Source: Candidatus Muproteobacteria bacterium RIFCSPHIGHO2_01_FULL_65_16
GTDB taxonomy: Bacteria; Pseudomonadota; Gammaproteobacteria; Acidiferrobacterales; Sulfurifustaceae
Assembly: GCA_001785175.1 (NCBI GenBank)
Contig: MFSY01000028.1
Coordinates: 1,558 to 18,520 of the forward strand
DNA: 16,963 nucleotides
Direction of reading: 5' to 3'
Shown here: in pieces, positions 7,344 through 16,110 of the stretch
Layout of the letters: every line of letters starts with the position of its first letter
How positions within the stretch are numbered: position 1 is the first letter of the stretch
Notes under the pieces: generated by a model
What the model was told of the DNA's origin: nothing
The model's database searches: none
The model's input: only the letters and a program-made list of their open reading frames with translations
Made by a program: the position numbers and the translations under genes

Positions 7344-8780
7344 GTGCCGGCCCCGGTCTTTCCCGCATCTCTCCGCATCGCCTGCGGGCTGCTGGCCGGC
7401 CTCGGCCTGCTCGGCCAGGTCGCGGTCGCGGCGCCCCCGGCCGCGCGCGAGCTGCCGGATTTCTCCCGGCTCGTGTCCCGGCACGGCGCGACGGTGGTGA
7501 ACATCAGCACCGCGCAGCGCGTCAAGCGCGCGCCGTTAGTGCCCGCCCCGGGGGACCAGGGAGACAAGGAAGACACGGAGGACTACGGCGAGCTCCTGCG
7601 CCGCTACTTCGGCGAGGGCGCGCCGGAATTTCTGGACGAGACCTCGCTCGGCTCCGGCTTTTTCATCTCCTCCGACGGCTACATCCTCACCTGCGCCCAC
7701 GTGGTCGAGCACGCGAGCGAGATCATCGTGCGCCTCATTGACCGGCGCGAGTTCAACGCGCGCCTGATCGGCCTCGACCGGCGCAGCGACGTCGCGCTGC
7801 TCAAGATCGAGGCCAGCGCGCTGCCCAAGGCGGCGATCGGCGACCCCGCGCGCCTCGCCGTGGGCGAGTGGGTGCTGGCGATCGGCTCGCCGTTCGGGTT
7901 CGATTCATCCGCCACCTCCGGCATCGTCTCGGCCAAGGGGCGGAGCCTGCCGAACGAGAACTACATCTCCTTCATCCAGACCGACGTCGCGATCAATCCC
8001 GGGAACTCCGGCGGACCGCTGTTCAACCTCAGGGGCGAGGTGGTCGGCGTCAATTCGCAGATCTACAGCCGCACCGGCGGCTTCATGGGCGTGTCGTTCG
8101 CGATCCCGATCAACACCGCGATGCAGATCGTCGAGCAGCTCAAGGGCGGCGGGCGCGTGCGCCGCGGCTGGCTCGGCGTGAGCCTGCAAGAGGTCTCGCG
8201 CGACATGGCCGCCGCCTACGGCATGAACTCGCCGCGCGGCGCGCTCATCGCCGACATCCTGCCCGGCGGGCCGGCGTCCAAGTCGGAGCTGCGGAGCGGG
8301 GACATCGTGCTCGAGTACGAGGGCCGGCCGATCGGCCTCTCCTCCGATCTGCCGCCGCTCGTGGGGCTTTCGGCGCCGGGCAGCCGCGCCCGGCTCGCGC
8401 TCTTCCGGCGCGACCAGGGGATGGTGACGGCCCAGGTTGTGGTCGGCGAGCTCAAGGAGGAGGGCGGCGCCAAGCCGGCGGCGCAGCCGGCGCGGCGCGA
8501 GGGCGGTCAGCTCGGCCTGGCGGTGAGCGATCTCACGGCGCAGCAGCGCAAGCGCGAAGACCTGGATCACGGCGTGAGCGTGGATGGCGTGGACGACGGG
8601 CCGGCGCGGGACGCCGGGCTCAGGTCGGGCGACCTCATCCTCGAGGTGGACGGCAAACGGGTCAACAGCGCCGAGGGCTTCAACCGCGTCATCGCCCACG
8701 CCCCCAAGGGGCGGCCGGTGGTGCTGCGGGTGCGGCGCGCCGCCGCCGCCATCTACCTGGCGCTGCGCGTGGAGGGCTGA
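7344..8780 (+). CDS. mucD: Periplasmic serine protease MucD (DegP/HtrA family)
   Basis: This DegP-family protease and chaperone degrades misfolded envelope proteins and, in Pseudomonas, dampens the AlgU response. From the GTG at 7344 it has 478 residues. A signal peptide (about 1-29) precedes a trypsin-like domain with triad H119 (LTCAHVV), D149 (RRSDVALL) and S222 (GNSGGP). PDZ1 is at about 265-365 (RRGWLGVSLQEV) and PDZ2 at about 390-475, with GLRSGDLILEVDGKRVNS. A Cys sits at residue 117, where relatives usually have Asn before the AHV motif. A charged insertion at about 70-95 precedes the catalytic domain, as in the LA loop region of DegP-type enzymes. The gene ends the sigma-E operon; the next strong terminator is about 80 bp downstream. 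Confidence 0.94.
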   Translation: MPAPVFPASLRIACGLLAGLGLLGQVAVAAPPAARELPDFSRLVSRHGATVVNISTAQRVKRAPLVPAPGDQGDKEDTEDYGELLRRYFGEGAPEFLDETSLGSGFFISSDGYILTCAHVVEHASEIIVRLIDRREFNARLIGLDRRSDVALLKIEASALPKAAIGDPARLAVGEWVLAIGSPFGFDSSATSGIVSAKGRSLPNENYISFIQTDVAINPGNSGGPLFNLRGEVVGVNSQIYSRTGGFMGVSFAIPINTAMQIVEQLKGGGRVRRGWLGVSLQEVSRDMAAAYGMNSPRGALIADILPGGPASKSELRSGDIVLEYEGRPIGLSSDLPPLVGLSAPGSRARLALFRRDQGMVTAQVVVGELKEEGGAKPAAQPARREGGQLGLAVSDLTAQQRKREDLDHGVSVDGVDDGPARDAGLRSGDLILEVDGKRVNSAEGFNRVIAHAPKGRPVVLRVRRAAAAIYLALRVEG

Positions 8781-8790
8781 CGCGCCGCTG

Positions 8791-8819
8791 TTCCGGCCGC
8801 GCCCGAAATGGGTTATGCT
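8791..8819 (+). promoter_or_regulatory. Weak candidate promoter ahead of lepA
   Basis: TATGCT (8814-8819) is a fair -10 element. The hexamer 17 bp upstream, TTCCGG (8791-8796), matches the -35 consensus poorly. A transcript from here would meet the hairpin terminator at 8861 after about 35 nt, so it would be either an attenuated leader or a very short RNA. No better lepA promoter is evident between 8781 and 8926. Confidence 0.25.
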
Positions 8820-8860
8820 ACGCGCCACACACTGATGTCCAGGCCGGCAATATTCGATCC

Positions 8861-8883
8861 AAGGCGCCCCGGGCGCCTTTTTT
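8861..8883 (+). terminator. Intrinsic terminator between mucD and lepA
   Basis: A perfect 8-bp GC-rich stem (AAGGCGCC / GGCGCCTT) with a CCG loop runs into six T residues (8878-8883). This is a textbook rho-independent terminator. It closes the rpoE-rseA-rseB-mucD operon, 81 bp after the mucD stop and 43 bp before lepA. Confidence 0.9.
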
Positions 8884-8926
8884 CATGCCGGACGCAGGGT
8901 AAGAGGCAAACCGCACAACGCGGCAC

Positions 8927-10735
8927 ATGAACGGCTGGAACCAGGAACAGATCAGGAATTTTTCCATCATCGCGCACATCGATCATGGCAAATCCACGCT
9001 TGCCGATCGCTTCATCCAGCTTTGCGGGGCGCTCGAGGCGCGCGAGATGCAGGAGCAGGTGCTCGACTCGATGGATCTCGAGCGCGAGCGCGGCATCACG
9101 ATCAAGGCCCAGAGCGTGGCGCTCGCCTACAAGGCGCGCGACGGCCGGACCTACCGCCTCAACATGATTGACACCCCGGGCCACGTGGACTTCTCGTACG
9201 AGGTGTCGCGCTCGCTCACCGCCTGCGAAGGCGCGCTGCTCGTGGTGGACGCCTCGCAGGGGGTGCAGGCCCAGACCGTGGCCAACTGCTACACCGCCGC
9301 CGAGCTCGACCTCGCGATCCTGCCGGTGCTGAACAAGATTGACCTGCCCGCGGCCGACCCCGCGCGCGTCGCGGCCGAGATCGAGGACATCATCGGCATT
9401 GACGCGCACGACGCGATCCGCGCCAGCGCCAAGACCGGGGCCGGCGTGCCCGAGATCCTCGAGGCCATCATCCGCCAGATCCCGCGGCCCACGGGCGATC
9501 CCGAGGCGCCGCTCACGGCGCTCATCATAGATTCCTGGTTCGACAACTACCTCGGCACCGTCTCGCTCGTGCGCGTGATGGACGGCCGCCTCCGGCCCAA
9601 GGACAAGATCCGGCTCATGGCCACGGGCTACGATTACCTGGTCGAGCAGATCGGCGTGTTCACACCCAAGAAACGCCCGGTGGAGGAGCTGGCCGCGGGC
9701 GAGGTGGGCTATGTCATCGCCGGCATCAAGGATGTGCGCAGCGCCCGCGTGGGCGACACCATCACGCACACGCACCGGCCGGCGGCCGCGCCGCTGCCGG
9801 GCTTCAAGGAGATCAAGCCGCGCGTGTTCGCCGGGCTCTACCCGGTGGACGCCCAGGACTACGACACCTTCCGCGACGCCCTCGGCAAGCTGCAACTCAA
9901 CGACGCCTCGCTGCGCTACGAGCCGGAGACCTCGCAGGCCCTGGGCTTCGGCTTCCGCTGCGGCTTCCTCGGCATGCTGCACATGGACATCATCCAGGAG
10001 CGGCTCGAACGCGAGTACGGGTTGAATCTGATCACGACCGCGCCCACGGTCGTCTACGAGGTGTTGACGGCGAAGAACGAGGTGCTGCTGGTGGAGAACC
10101 CGGCGAAGATGCCGGACCCGTCGGCCACCGCCGAGATCCGCGAGCCGGTCATCCGCGCCACCATCCTGGTGCCGCAGGAGTTCGTCGGCGGCGTCATCGG
10201 CCTGTGCGTCGAGAAGCGCGGCGTCCAGAAGGACATGCACTACCACGGCCGGCAGGCGATGCTGATCTACGAATTGCCGCTCAACGAGGTGGTGCTCGAT
10301 TTCTTCGACCGGCTCAAGTCGGTCTCGCGCGGCTACGCCTCGCTCGATTACGAATTCGTCGAATTCCGCCCGTCGGACGTGGTCAAGCTTGACGTGCTGA
10401 TCAACGGCGATAAAGTGGACGCGCTTTCCGCCATCGTGCACCGCGAGCAGAGCCTGTATCGGGGGCGGGAGCTGGTCAAGAAACTGCGCGAGCTCATCCC
10501 GCGGCAGATGTTCGACGTCGCGATCCAGGCCGCGATCGGCTCGAAGATCATCGCGCGCGAGACGGTGAAGGCGCTGCGCAAGAACGTCATCGCCAAGTGC
10601 TACGGCGGCGACGTGTCGCGCAAGCGCAAGCTGCTGGATCGGCAAAAAGAGGGCAAGAAACGCATGAAACAGCTCGGTTCCGTGGAGATCCCGCAGGAGG
10701 CGTTCCTCGCGGTGCTGCGGGTGGACGGGAAATAG
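8927..10735 (+). CDS. lepA: Elongation factor 4 (back-translocating GTPase LepA)
   Basis: LepA/EF4 is a ribosome-bound translational GTPase implicated in back-translocation and in initiation or 30S biogenesis. The 602-residue product has G1 AHIDHGKST (16-24), switch I RGITI (55-59), G3 DTPGH (82-86) and G4 NKID (136-139). Domain II, the EF-G-like domains and the LepA-specific C-terminal domain follow, the last ending [19 protein letters not shown]. Length is normal. I chose the ATG at 8927, which leaves only nine residues before the conserved [15 protein letters not shown]. There is no good Shine-Dalgarno at standard spacing; AAGAGG lies about 20 nt upstream. The gene is followed by lepB after 3 bp, the conserved lepA-lepB pair. 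Confidence 0.98.
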   Translation: MNGWNQEQIRNFSIIAHIDHGKSTLADRFIQLCGALEAREMQEQVLDSMDLERERGITIKAQSVALAYKARDGRTYRLNMIDTPGHVDFSYEVSRSLTACEGALLVVDASQGVQAQTVANCYTAAELDLAILPVLNKIDLPAADPARVAAEIEDIIGIDAHDAIRASAKTGAGVPEILEAIIRQIPRPTGDPEAPLTALIIDSWFDNYLGTVSLVRVMDGRLRPKDKIRLMATGYDYLVEQIGVFTPKKRPVEELAAGEVGYVIAGIKDVRSARVGDTITHTHRPAAAPLPGFKEIKPRVFAGLYPVDAQDYDTFRDALGKLQLNDASLRYEPETSQALGFGFRCGFLGMLHMDIIQERLEREYGLNLITTAPTVVYEVLTAKNEVLLVENPAKMPDPSATAEIREPVIRATILVPQEFVGGVIGLCVEKRGVQKDMHYHGRQAMLIYELPLNEVVLDFFDRLKSVSRGYASLDYEFVEFRPSDVVKLDVLINGDKVDALSAIVHREQSLYRGRELVKKLRELIPRQMFDVAIQAAIGSKIIARETVKALRKNVIAKCYGGDVSRKRKLLDRQKEGKKRMKQLGSVEIPQEAFLAVLRVDGK

Positions 10736-10738
10736 CCC

Positions 10739-11539
10739 GTGGACTTCTCGCTCATCCTGTTCGTCATCCTCTGCGTCACCGGCCTGATCTGGGGCCTGGA
10801 CCGGTGGCTGCTGGCGCCGGCGCACGCGCGCAAGGCGGGCGCGCACACGGCGCGCAAGGAGCCGGTCTACGTCGAATACGCGCGCGCCTTTTTTCCGGTG
10901 ATCCTGATCGTCTTTCTGCTGCGCTCGTTCGTGGCCGAGCCGTTCCGCATCCCCTCGGGCTCGATGTTGCCGAGCCTGTTCATCGGCGACTTCATCCTCG
11001 TGAACAAATTCGCCTACGGCGTGCGGCTGCCGATAGTGAACGTGAAGGCCCTGGATACCGGCGCCCCGCGGCGCGGCGACGTCGCCGTGTTCCGTTTCCC
11101 CGGCGATCCGTCGGTCAACTACATCAAGCGCGTCATCGGCCTCCCCGGCGATCATGTTGCATACCGCGGCAAGAAGGTCTATATCAACGGAAAAGTCCTG
11201 GAGCAGACGGCGGCCGGGGCCTACTCGCCGCCGCTGCCGAATACGGCGGCGGGCGAGGTGCTGCGCCAGGTGGAGGAGATTGACGGCCTGCGGCACGACA
11301 TCCTGACCACGGATCGCGCGGACTACAGTCCGAGCGAGTTCGTCGTGCCGGCCGGCCAGTTTTTCGTCATGGGCGACAACCGCGACCACAGCAACGACAG
11401 CCGCTACTGGGGTTATGTGCCGGACGAGAACCTGGTCGGGCGGGCGTTCCTGATCTGGTTCAGCTGCGACATGACCGACCCCACGCCCCTGATCTGCGGC
11501 CGGGTGCTGTGGGATCGCATCGGCAACACCATCCGCTGA
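10739..11539 (+). CDS. lepB: Signal peptidase I
   Basis: LepB removes signal peptides from secreted proteins at the outer face of the inner membrane. The 266-residue product starts with GTG 3 bp after lepA. Two N-terminal membrane segments (about 4-21 and 51-66) precede the catalytic domain. The nucleophile is S75 in IPSGSMLPSL and the general base is K130 in YIKRVIGLPGD. The later conserved box FFVMGDNRDHSNDSRYWG and a C-terminal hydrophobic segment (RAFLIWFS) are present. The gene is somewhat shorter than the enteric enzyme (324) but typical for other gammaproteobacteria. It lies 20 bp upstream of the DUF4845 gene. Confidence 0.97.
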   Translation: MDFSLILFVILCVTGLIWGLDRWLLAPAHARKAGAHTARKEPVYVEYARAFFPVILIVFLLRSFVAEPFRIPSGSMLPSLFIGDFILVNKFAYGVRLPIVNVKALDTGAPRRGDVAVFRFPGDPSVNYIKRVIGLPGDHVAYRGKKVYINGKVLEQTAAGAYSPPLPNTAAGEVLRQVEEIDGLRHDILTTDRADYSPSEFVVPAGQFFVMGDNRDHSNDSRYWGYVPDENLVGRAFLIWFSCDMTDPTPLICGRVLWDRIGNTIR

Positions 11540-11559
11540 GAGTTAAGGAGGACGGGAAA

Positions 11560-11940
11560 ATGAACTTGAAATCGCGCCAACAGGGCATGACGATGTGGAG
11601 CCTGGCGTTCGTGCTCGGCGTCATCGCGTTTGTGATCCTTCTGATCTTCAAGCTGTTGCCGCCCTACGTGGAGGACATGAAGGTGCGGGCCGCGCTCGAC
11701 GGTATCGCGCGCCAGGACAACGCGGGCGCGATGACCCGCGCCGAAATCGCCTCGGCGCTCAGCAAGCGGTTCGACATTGACAACGTGGACACCGTGAAAC
11801 CCGATCAGCACCTGACGGTGGAGAACAAGGGCCGCACCAAGATCATCCGCATCAGTTACGAGACGGTCATACCGATGGTCGCCAACATTTCGTTGCTGCT
11901 CGAATTCAATCACCAAAAAGAGGTCAATACGGTTGAATAA
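11560..11940 (+). CDS. DUF4845 family membrane protein
   Basis: The 126-residue protein has one hydrophobic segment (about 13-33) after a short basic N-terminus MNLKSRQQGMT, and a small soluble domain outside. The RQQGMT-plus-hydrophobic-helix start resembles a pseudopilin leader, but the rest does not look like a pilin. DUF4845 genes are found between lepB and rnc in many gammaproteobacteria; the function is unknown to me. The ATG at 11560 has an excellent Shine-Dalgarno (TAAGGAGG, 11544-11551, 8 nt away). A longer in-frame start at 11509 would overlap lepB and has no such support. The 3' end overlaps the rnc start by 8 bp. Confidence 0.85.
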   Translation: MNLKSRQQGMTMWSLAFVLGVIAFVILLIFKLLPPYVEDMKVRAALDGIARQDNAGAMTRAEIASALSKRFDIDNVDTVKPDQHLTVENKGRTKIIRISYETVIPMVANISLLLEFNHQKEVNTVE

Positions 11941-12610
11941 GGGGCACAGCGAGCTTTGCCGCCGGTTGCGCCATGAGTTCAAAGATCCCGCCCTGCTCGA
12001 ACGCGCCCTGACCCATCGCAGCAAGGGCGGCAACAACTACGAACGGCTGGAGTTTCTCGGCGACAGCGTCCTCAATCTCACCGTCTCCGCCGAGCTGTAC
12101 GACCGTTATCCCGATCTCTCCGAAGGCGAGCTGACGCGCCTGCGCGCCTACCTGGTGCGGAAGGAGACCCTGGCCGGGCTCGCGCGCGAGCTGGAGCTGG
12201 GAGATCACCTGGCGCTCGGCGGCGGCGAACTCAAAAGCGGGGGCCAGGAGCGGGACTCGATCCTGGCCGATGCGCTGGAGGCGTTGTTCGGCGCCGTTTT
12301 CAAGGACGGCGGCCTGCCCCAGGCCGCCGCGGTCATACTGAATTTGTATCACAAGCTGCTTGCCGGCCTCGATCCCAATGTCATCCCCAAGGATCCAAAA
12401 ACCGAGCTCCAAGAATATCTTCAAAAACAATCGCTTCCGACGCCAATCTATAATGTACTTGAAGTTACCGGCGAGCCCCACACCCAGAATTTCGTAATTG
12501 AATGCCGGGTTTCCGGGCTGGATACGCCGGTGCGGGGTGAAGGCGGCACGCGTCGTAATGCCGAGCAGCAGGCTGCCGCCAAGGCGCTGGCGCTGCTGTT
12601 CAGGCGCTGA
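11933..12610 (+). CDS. rnc: Ribonuclease III
   Basis: RNase III cuts double-stranded RNA, processing the rRNA precursor and controlling many mRNAs. The 225-residue product has the signature ERLEFLGDS (37-45). Catalytic acids E40, D44, D113 and E116 correspond to E. coli E41, D45, D114 and E117. The dsRNA-binding domain (about 154-224) includes DPKTELQEYLQ and GEGGTRRNAEQQAAAKALA. The start is a TTG at 11933 with AAGAGG 9 nt upstream, inside the end of the DUF4845 gene. The stop overlaps the era ATG by 1 bp. A weak start codon on rnc fits its usual tight expression control, but no leader hairpin for autocleavage stands out. Confidence 0.97.
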   Translation: MNKGHSELCRRLRHEFKDPALLERALTHRSKGGNNYERLEFLGDSVLNLTVSAELYDRYPDLSEGELTRLRAYLVRKETLAGLARELELGDHLALGGGELKSGGQERDSILADALEALFGAVFKDGGLPQAAAVILNLYHKLLAGLDPNVIPKDPKTELQEYLQKQSLPTPIYNVLEVTGEPHTQNFVIECRVSGLDTPVRGEGGTRRNAEQQAAAKALALLFRR

Positions 12611-13509
12611 TGGGAACGGCATTCCGCAGCGGCCTGGTGACGTTCATCGGCCGGCCGAACGTGGGCAAATCCAGCTTGCTGAACCGCCTCGTGGGCAGCA
12701 AGATCAGCATCACGTCATCCAAGCCCCAGACCACGCGCTTCCGCATCCTGGGCATCGCCACCGGCGCGCAGACGCAGGCGGTGTACGTGGACACGCCCGG
12801 TCTGCATCCGCGCGGCAAGACCGCCATGAGCCGTTACATGAATCGCGTCGCCCGTGACAGCCTGGAAGGCGTGGACTGCGTTGTCCTCGTCATCACCGCC
12901 GACGGCTGGCGCGAAGAGGACGACCACCCGCTCGCCCTGGCGCGCGCGCTGCGCTGCCCGGTGATTCTCGCGCTCAACAAGATAGACCGGCTGAAGGATC
13001 GCCGCGCGCTGCTGCCCCTGATCGGGCAATCCGCCGCGAAGCTGGCGTTCAGCGATATTGTTCCGGTGTCCGCCAAAAACGGCGAGAATATGGAAGCCCT
13101 GGAGAGCGCCATTCACAAGCACCTGCCCGAACAGCCGCCGCTCTATCCGCCGGGGCAGCTGACGGATCGCAGCGAGCGGTTTCTGGCGGCGGAATTCATC
13201 CGCGAGCAGGTGTTTCGCATATCGGGACAGGAGGTGCCATACGCCGCGGCCGTGGAGGTCGAGCGGTTTCAGCGCGTGAAAGGCATGCTGCATATCAGCG
13301 CGGTGATCTGGGTGGAGAAAGAAGGGCAGAAGGCGATCCTGATCGGCAAGGGCGGCGAACGCATGAAAAAAATCGGGCGCGGCGCGCGCCTGGCCATGGA
13401 AAGGCTTTTCGGCTCGAAGGTCCGCCTGGATCTGTGGGTCAAGGTGCGGGAGGGCTGGTCGCAGGAGGAGCGCGCGTTGCGCAGCCTGGGTTACAACGAT
13501 CGGGAATAA
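12610..13509 (+). CDS. era: GTPase Era
   Basis: Era is an essential GTPase that binds the 3' end of 16S rRNA and assists 30S subunit assembly. The 299-residue protein has G1 GRPNVGKS (14-21), G3 DTPG (61-64), G4 NKID (123-126) and the G5-like VSAK. The C-terminal KH RNA-binding domain (about 200-295) contains the loop GKGGERMKKIG. The start ATG shares a base with the rnc stop (TGATG), the classic rnc-era coupling. recO begins 2 bp after the stop. Length equals the E. coli protein within two residues. Confidence 0.98.
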   Translation: MGTAFRSGLVTFIGRPNVGKSSLLNRLVGSKISITSSKPQTTRFRILGIATGAQTQAVYVDTPGLHPRGKTAMSRYMNRVARDSLEGVDCVVLVITADGWREEDDHPLALARALRCPVILALNKIDRLKDRRALLPLIGQSAAKLAFSDIVPVSAKNGENMEALESAIHKHLPEQPPLYPPGQLTDRSERFLAAEFIREQVFRISGQEVPYAAAVEVERFQRVKGMLHISAVIWVEKEGQKAILIGKGGERMKKIGRGARLAMERLFGSKVRLDLWVKVREGWSQEERALRSLGYNDRE

Positions 13510-13511
13510 CC

Positions 13512-14267
13512 ATGCGCGAGCAACAGCAGCCCGCTTTCATCCTGCACCACCGCGGCTACGGCGAGACCAGCCTGCTGCTCGAGGCGTTCACGCCGAACCA
13601 CGGCCGTCTCGGGCTCATCGCCAAGGGCGCGCGCCGCCAGAACAGCCGGCTGCGCGGCCTGCTCAAGCCGTTCCAGCCGCTGCTGATCGGCTGGAGCGGG
13701 AGAGGGGAGCTGGCCGTGTTGACGGGCGCCGAGACCGATGCGGGCGCGCCCGCGCTCGCGGGCGCCGCGCTGTACTGCGGTTTCTACCTGAACGAGCTGC
13801 TGCTGCGCCTGCTGCACCGGCACGATCCGCACGAGGCGCTGTTCGCGGCGTACCGGATCGCGCTCGATGCGCTGGGTCGCGGCGGCGCGCACGAGGCGGC
13901 CATGCGCGTGTTCGAAACACGCCTGTTGCGCGAGCTGGGTTACGGCCCGGTGCTGGATCACGACATCGCGGACAAGACCCCGATCGTTGGCGCGGCGATC
14001 TATGACTACATCCCGGAGCGCGGACCGGTGCGGCTCGATCCCGGGCCGAACGCGCCCGCCCGCGGGATCCGCATCCAGGGCGCGAGCCTGCTGGCCCTGG
14101 CGGGCGAGCAACTGGAATCCGCCCAGGCGTTGCGCGAAACCAAGATGTTGATGCGCGCGCTGCTGGCGCGCCAGCTCGGCGACAAGCCGCTGCACAGCCG
14201 CCGGCTGTTTCTTCAGGGAACGGCCGCGCCGCGCGCCATGGCCGTGGGCCGGGAGCGGAAGGCATGA
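13512..14267 (+). CDS. recO: DNA repair protein RecO
   Basis: RecO works with RecF and RecR to load RecA on single-stranded DNA coated with SSB. The 251-residue product has the N-terminal OB fold ([32 protein letters not shown]) and the helical C-terminal part ([23 protein letters not shown]). No four-cysteine zinc motif is seen, as in enteric RecO. I chose the ATG at 13512 because family similarity starts there; an upstream in-frame GTG lies inside era. The stop overlaps the pdxJ ATG by 4 bp. The era-recO-pdxJ-acpS order is widely conserved. Confidence 0.95.
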   Translation: MREQQQPAFILHHRGYGETSLLLEAFTPNHGRLGLIAKGARRQNSRLRGLLKPFQPLLIGWSGRGELAVLTGAETDAGAPALAGAALYCGFYLNELLLRLLHRHDPHEALFAAYRIALDALGRGGAHEAAMRVFETRLLRELGYGPVLDHDIADKTPIVGAAIYDYIPERGPVRLDPGPNAPARGIRIQGASLLALAGEQLESAQALRETKMLMRALLARQLGDKPLHSRRLFLQGTAAPRAMAVGRERKA

Positions 14268-14992
14268 TCAGGCTCGGCGTGAACATAGACCACGTCGCCA
14301 CCCTGCGCCAGGCGCGCGGCACGCCCTATCCCGATCCGGTGCAGGCGGCGCACGAGGCGGAGCAGGCCGGCGCCGACGCCGTCACTCTGCACCTGCGCGA
14401 GGACCGGCGCCACATCCAGGAGCGCGACGTGGAGATCATCCGGCGCACGGTCCAGACGCGCATGAATCTGGAAATGGCCGTGGCCGACGACATCGTGGCG
14501 CTCGCAACGCGCCTGCGACCGCACGACTGCTGCCTGGTGCCGGAGCGGCGCGCGGAGCTGACCACCGAGGGCGGCCTGGACGTGGTCGCCGGCCGCAAGA
14601 AGATCGCCGACGCCTGCGCGCGCCTGGCCGACGCCGGCATCCGGGTGTCGCTGTTCGTGGACGCGGAGCCGGCGCAGATCGAGGCCGCGGCCGAGACCGG
14701 CGCGCCCGCGATCGAGATCCACACCGGCCATTTCGCCGGGATCGCCGATCCGGCGCTGCGGCGGCGGGAGCTGGCGCGCATCGAACAGGCGGTGCAGCAG
14801 GGCCGCGACCTGCGCCTGCAAGTCAACGCCGGCCACGGCCTGAACTACACCAATGTTCAGGAGATCGCCGCCATCCCCGGGATCGCCGAGCTCAACATCG
14901 GCCACGCCATCGTCGCGCGCGCGCTGTTCACCGGGTTGCAGGAGGCGGTGCGCGAGATGAAGCGTCTCATGCGCGAGGCCGCCGCGCCGTGA
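14264..14992 (+). CDS. pdxJ: Pyridoxine 5'-phosphate synthase
   Basis: PdxJ condenses 1-deoxy-D-xylulose 5-phosphate with 3-amino-2-oxopropyl phosphate to make pyridoxine 5'-phosphate, the last ring-closing step of DXP-dependent vitamin B6 synthesis. The 242-residue TIM barrel starts with [16 protein letters not shown]. Catalytic H43 and the LREDRRHI phosphate-binding segment, E70 in MNLEMAV and the late histidine in [10 protein letters not shown] match E. coli PdxJ (243 residues). The ATG overlaps recO (ATGA) and the stop overlaps the acpS GTG (GTGA), so the three genes are coupled. Confidence 0.98.
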   Translation: MIRLGVNIDHVATLRQARGTPYPDPVQAAHEAEQAGADAVTLHLREDRRHIQERDVEIIRRTVQTRMNLEMAVADDIVALATRLRPHDCCLVPERRAELTTEGGLDVVAGRKKIADACARLADAGIRVSLFVDAEPAQIEAAAETGAPAIEIHTGHFAGIADPALRRRELARIEQAVQQGRDLRLQVNAGHGLNYTNVQEIAAIPGIAELNIGHAIVARALFTGLQEAVREMKRLMREAAAP

Positions 14993-15369
14993 TCTTCGGC
15001 ATCGGCACGGACATCGTGCGCGTGGTGCGCATGCAGCAGGACCTCGACCGCTTCGGCGACAAATTCGCCGCGCGCATCCTGACCGAGGGCGAGTTGAAGG
15101 AGTTCCATGCGAGCGCAAACCGCGCCAATTTTCTGGCGCGGCGCTTCGCCGCCAAGGAGGCGGCGGCGAAGGCCATGGGCACGGGCTTCAGCCAGGGCGT
15201 GCTGCTCACGAACATCGAGGTCACGCACGACGCCAACGGCAAGCCGCTGCTCGAGTTCCACGGCCAGGCCCTGCGCTATCTGCGCGATCACGGCGTCACC
15301 AAGACGCACATCAGCCTGGCGGACGAACAGGATCACGCCGTGGCGTTCGTGACCCTCGAAGCCGGTTAA
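14989..15369 (+). CDS. acpS: Holo-[acyl-carrier-protein] synthase
   Basis: AcpS transfers 4'-phosphopantetheine from coenzyme A to the serine of acyl carrier protein, activating fatty-acid synthesis. The 126-residue product has the Mg-binding D8 (IGTDIV) and E57 ([10 protein letters not shown]), as in E. coli D9 and E58, and the later motif [15 protein letters not shown]. It starts with a GTG overlapping the pdxJ stop by 4 bp. It is the last gene of the lepA-to-acpS run; a palindromic repeat follows within 30 bp and may end the transcript. Confidence 0.97.
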   Translation: MIFGIGTDIVRVVRMQQDLDRFGDKFAARILTEGELKEFHASANRANFLARRFAAKEAAAKAMGTGFSQGVLLTNIEVTHDANGKPLLEFHGQALRYLRDHGVTKTHISLADEQDHAVAFVTLEAG

Positions 15370-15396
15370 GCAAATCTGATTTATATGATTATTCGA

Positions 15397-15464
15397 CGCA
15401 GAGGCGCAGAGGCGCAGAGAAAAAAATATTCGAATATTTCTCTGCGGTCTCTGCGTTCTCTGCG
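15397..15464. repeat. CGCAGAG-type palindromic repeat between convergent genes
   Basis: The left arm repeats CGCAGAGG about three times (15397-15420). The right arm (15438-15464) has three TCTCTGCG-like units in inverted order. The centre is a perfect 14-nt AT palindrome, AATATTCGAATATT (15425-15438). This style of CGCAGAG/CTCTGCG palindrome occurs as a dispersed intergenic element in many proteobacteria. Placed between acpS (+) and the membrane protein gene (-), its hairpin could act as a two-way transcription barrier. Apart from this element the gap 15370-15494 holds nothing else I recognise. Confidence 0.8.
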
Positions 15465-15494
15465 GTGAAGATTTAATATCTTCAGGAGCCGGCC

Positions 15495-16064
15495 TCAATC
15501 CTCGACGAGCCGCCCCCTGAAGCCCATGACGGCGGCGACGCCGGTGAGCGCCAGCCCGAGCAGGATCAGGATCGGCCCGACGGGGCCGAACCAACTGCCG
15601 AGAATGGCGCCGGCCCAGGGCAGTCCGAGCGCGATCGTGAGATACAGCAGCCCGGAATGCAGCAGCGCGCCGGCGATGAAGATCCAGCTGATCGCCTGCT
15701 TGAAGGCCGCGGGCACGGCCAGGAACATGAGCACGACGCCGACGACTATGTTCAGCAGCGCCTCGAGGTTGCCGTGGGCGTGCGGCCCGCCCTTGGTGGC
15801 GTCAATCGGGGCCTGGGCGTTCAGCCGCGCGGACAGCGCCAGGATCGCGTCGGCGTTGACCTTGTCAATCTCGATCGGCTTCATCGGCTTGAGGTTTACT
15901 TCAAACCCGCTCTCCGCCGCGGTCTGCAGCGCGCCCAGTTTTTCCTGCTTGACCGTGTCCGCGGCCTTGCGCGCGTCGAAGTGCTTGGCGATCATCACCG
16001 GCCCGAGGGCCGCGGTCAGGACCAGATAGAAGAAACCGAAAACGATGTTTTTCTTGCCGATCAT
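15495..16064 (-). CDS. Conserved four-helix membrane protein, function unknown
   Basis: The 189-residue protein starts at the ATG (complement of 16062-16064), with AAGGAGA 5 nt upstream on the minus strand. A longer in-frame reading to 16199 lacks a ribosome site and enters a repeat. There are four hydrophobic segments, about 7-26, 103-121, 125-146 and 153-181. A polar region lies between the first two and contains ARLNAQ and the motif GGPHAHGNLEAL (92-103). H95, H97 and H136 lie near membrane boundaries, which would suit metal or heme binding, but this is only a suggestion. I do not recognise a named family. The gene stands alone, convergent with acpS. Confidence 0.75.
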   Translation of the reverse strand: MIGKKNIVFGFFYLVLTAALGPVMIAKHFDARKAADTVKQEKLGALQTAAESGFEVNLKPMKPIEIDKVNADAILALSARLNAQAPIDATKGGPHAHGNLEALLNIVVGVVLMFLAVPAAFKQAISWIFIAGALLHSGLLYLTIALGLPWAGAILGSWFGPVGPILILLGLALTGVAAVMGFRGRLVED

Positions 16065-16110
16065 GGGATCTCCTTCGTTCGTTGTCCGGGGGGTTCGGGG
16101 TTGTGCGCCG

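Noticed and set aside
8813..11389. An 858-codon open frame on the minus strand
   Set aside because: It lies antisense to lepA and lepB, is rich in His, Arg and Ala as expected for a GC-rich shadow frame, and has no recognisable motif.
15397..15464. CRISPR array
   Set aside because: The units are 7-9 nt, contiguous and arranged as one palindrome, with no spacers.
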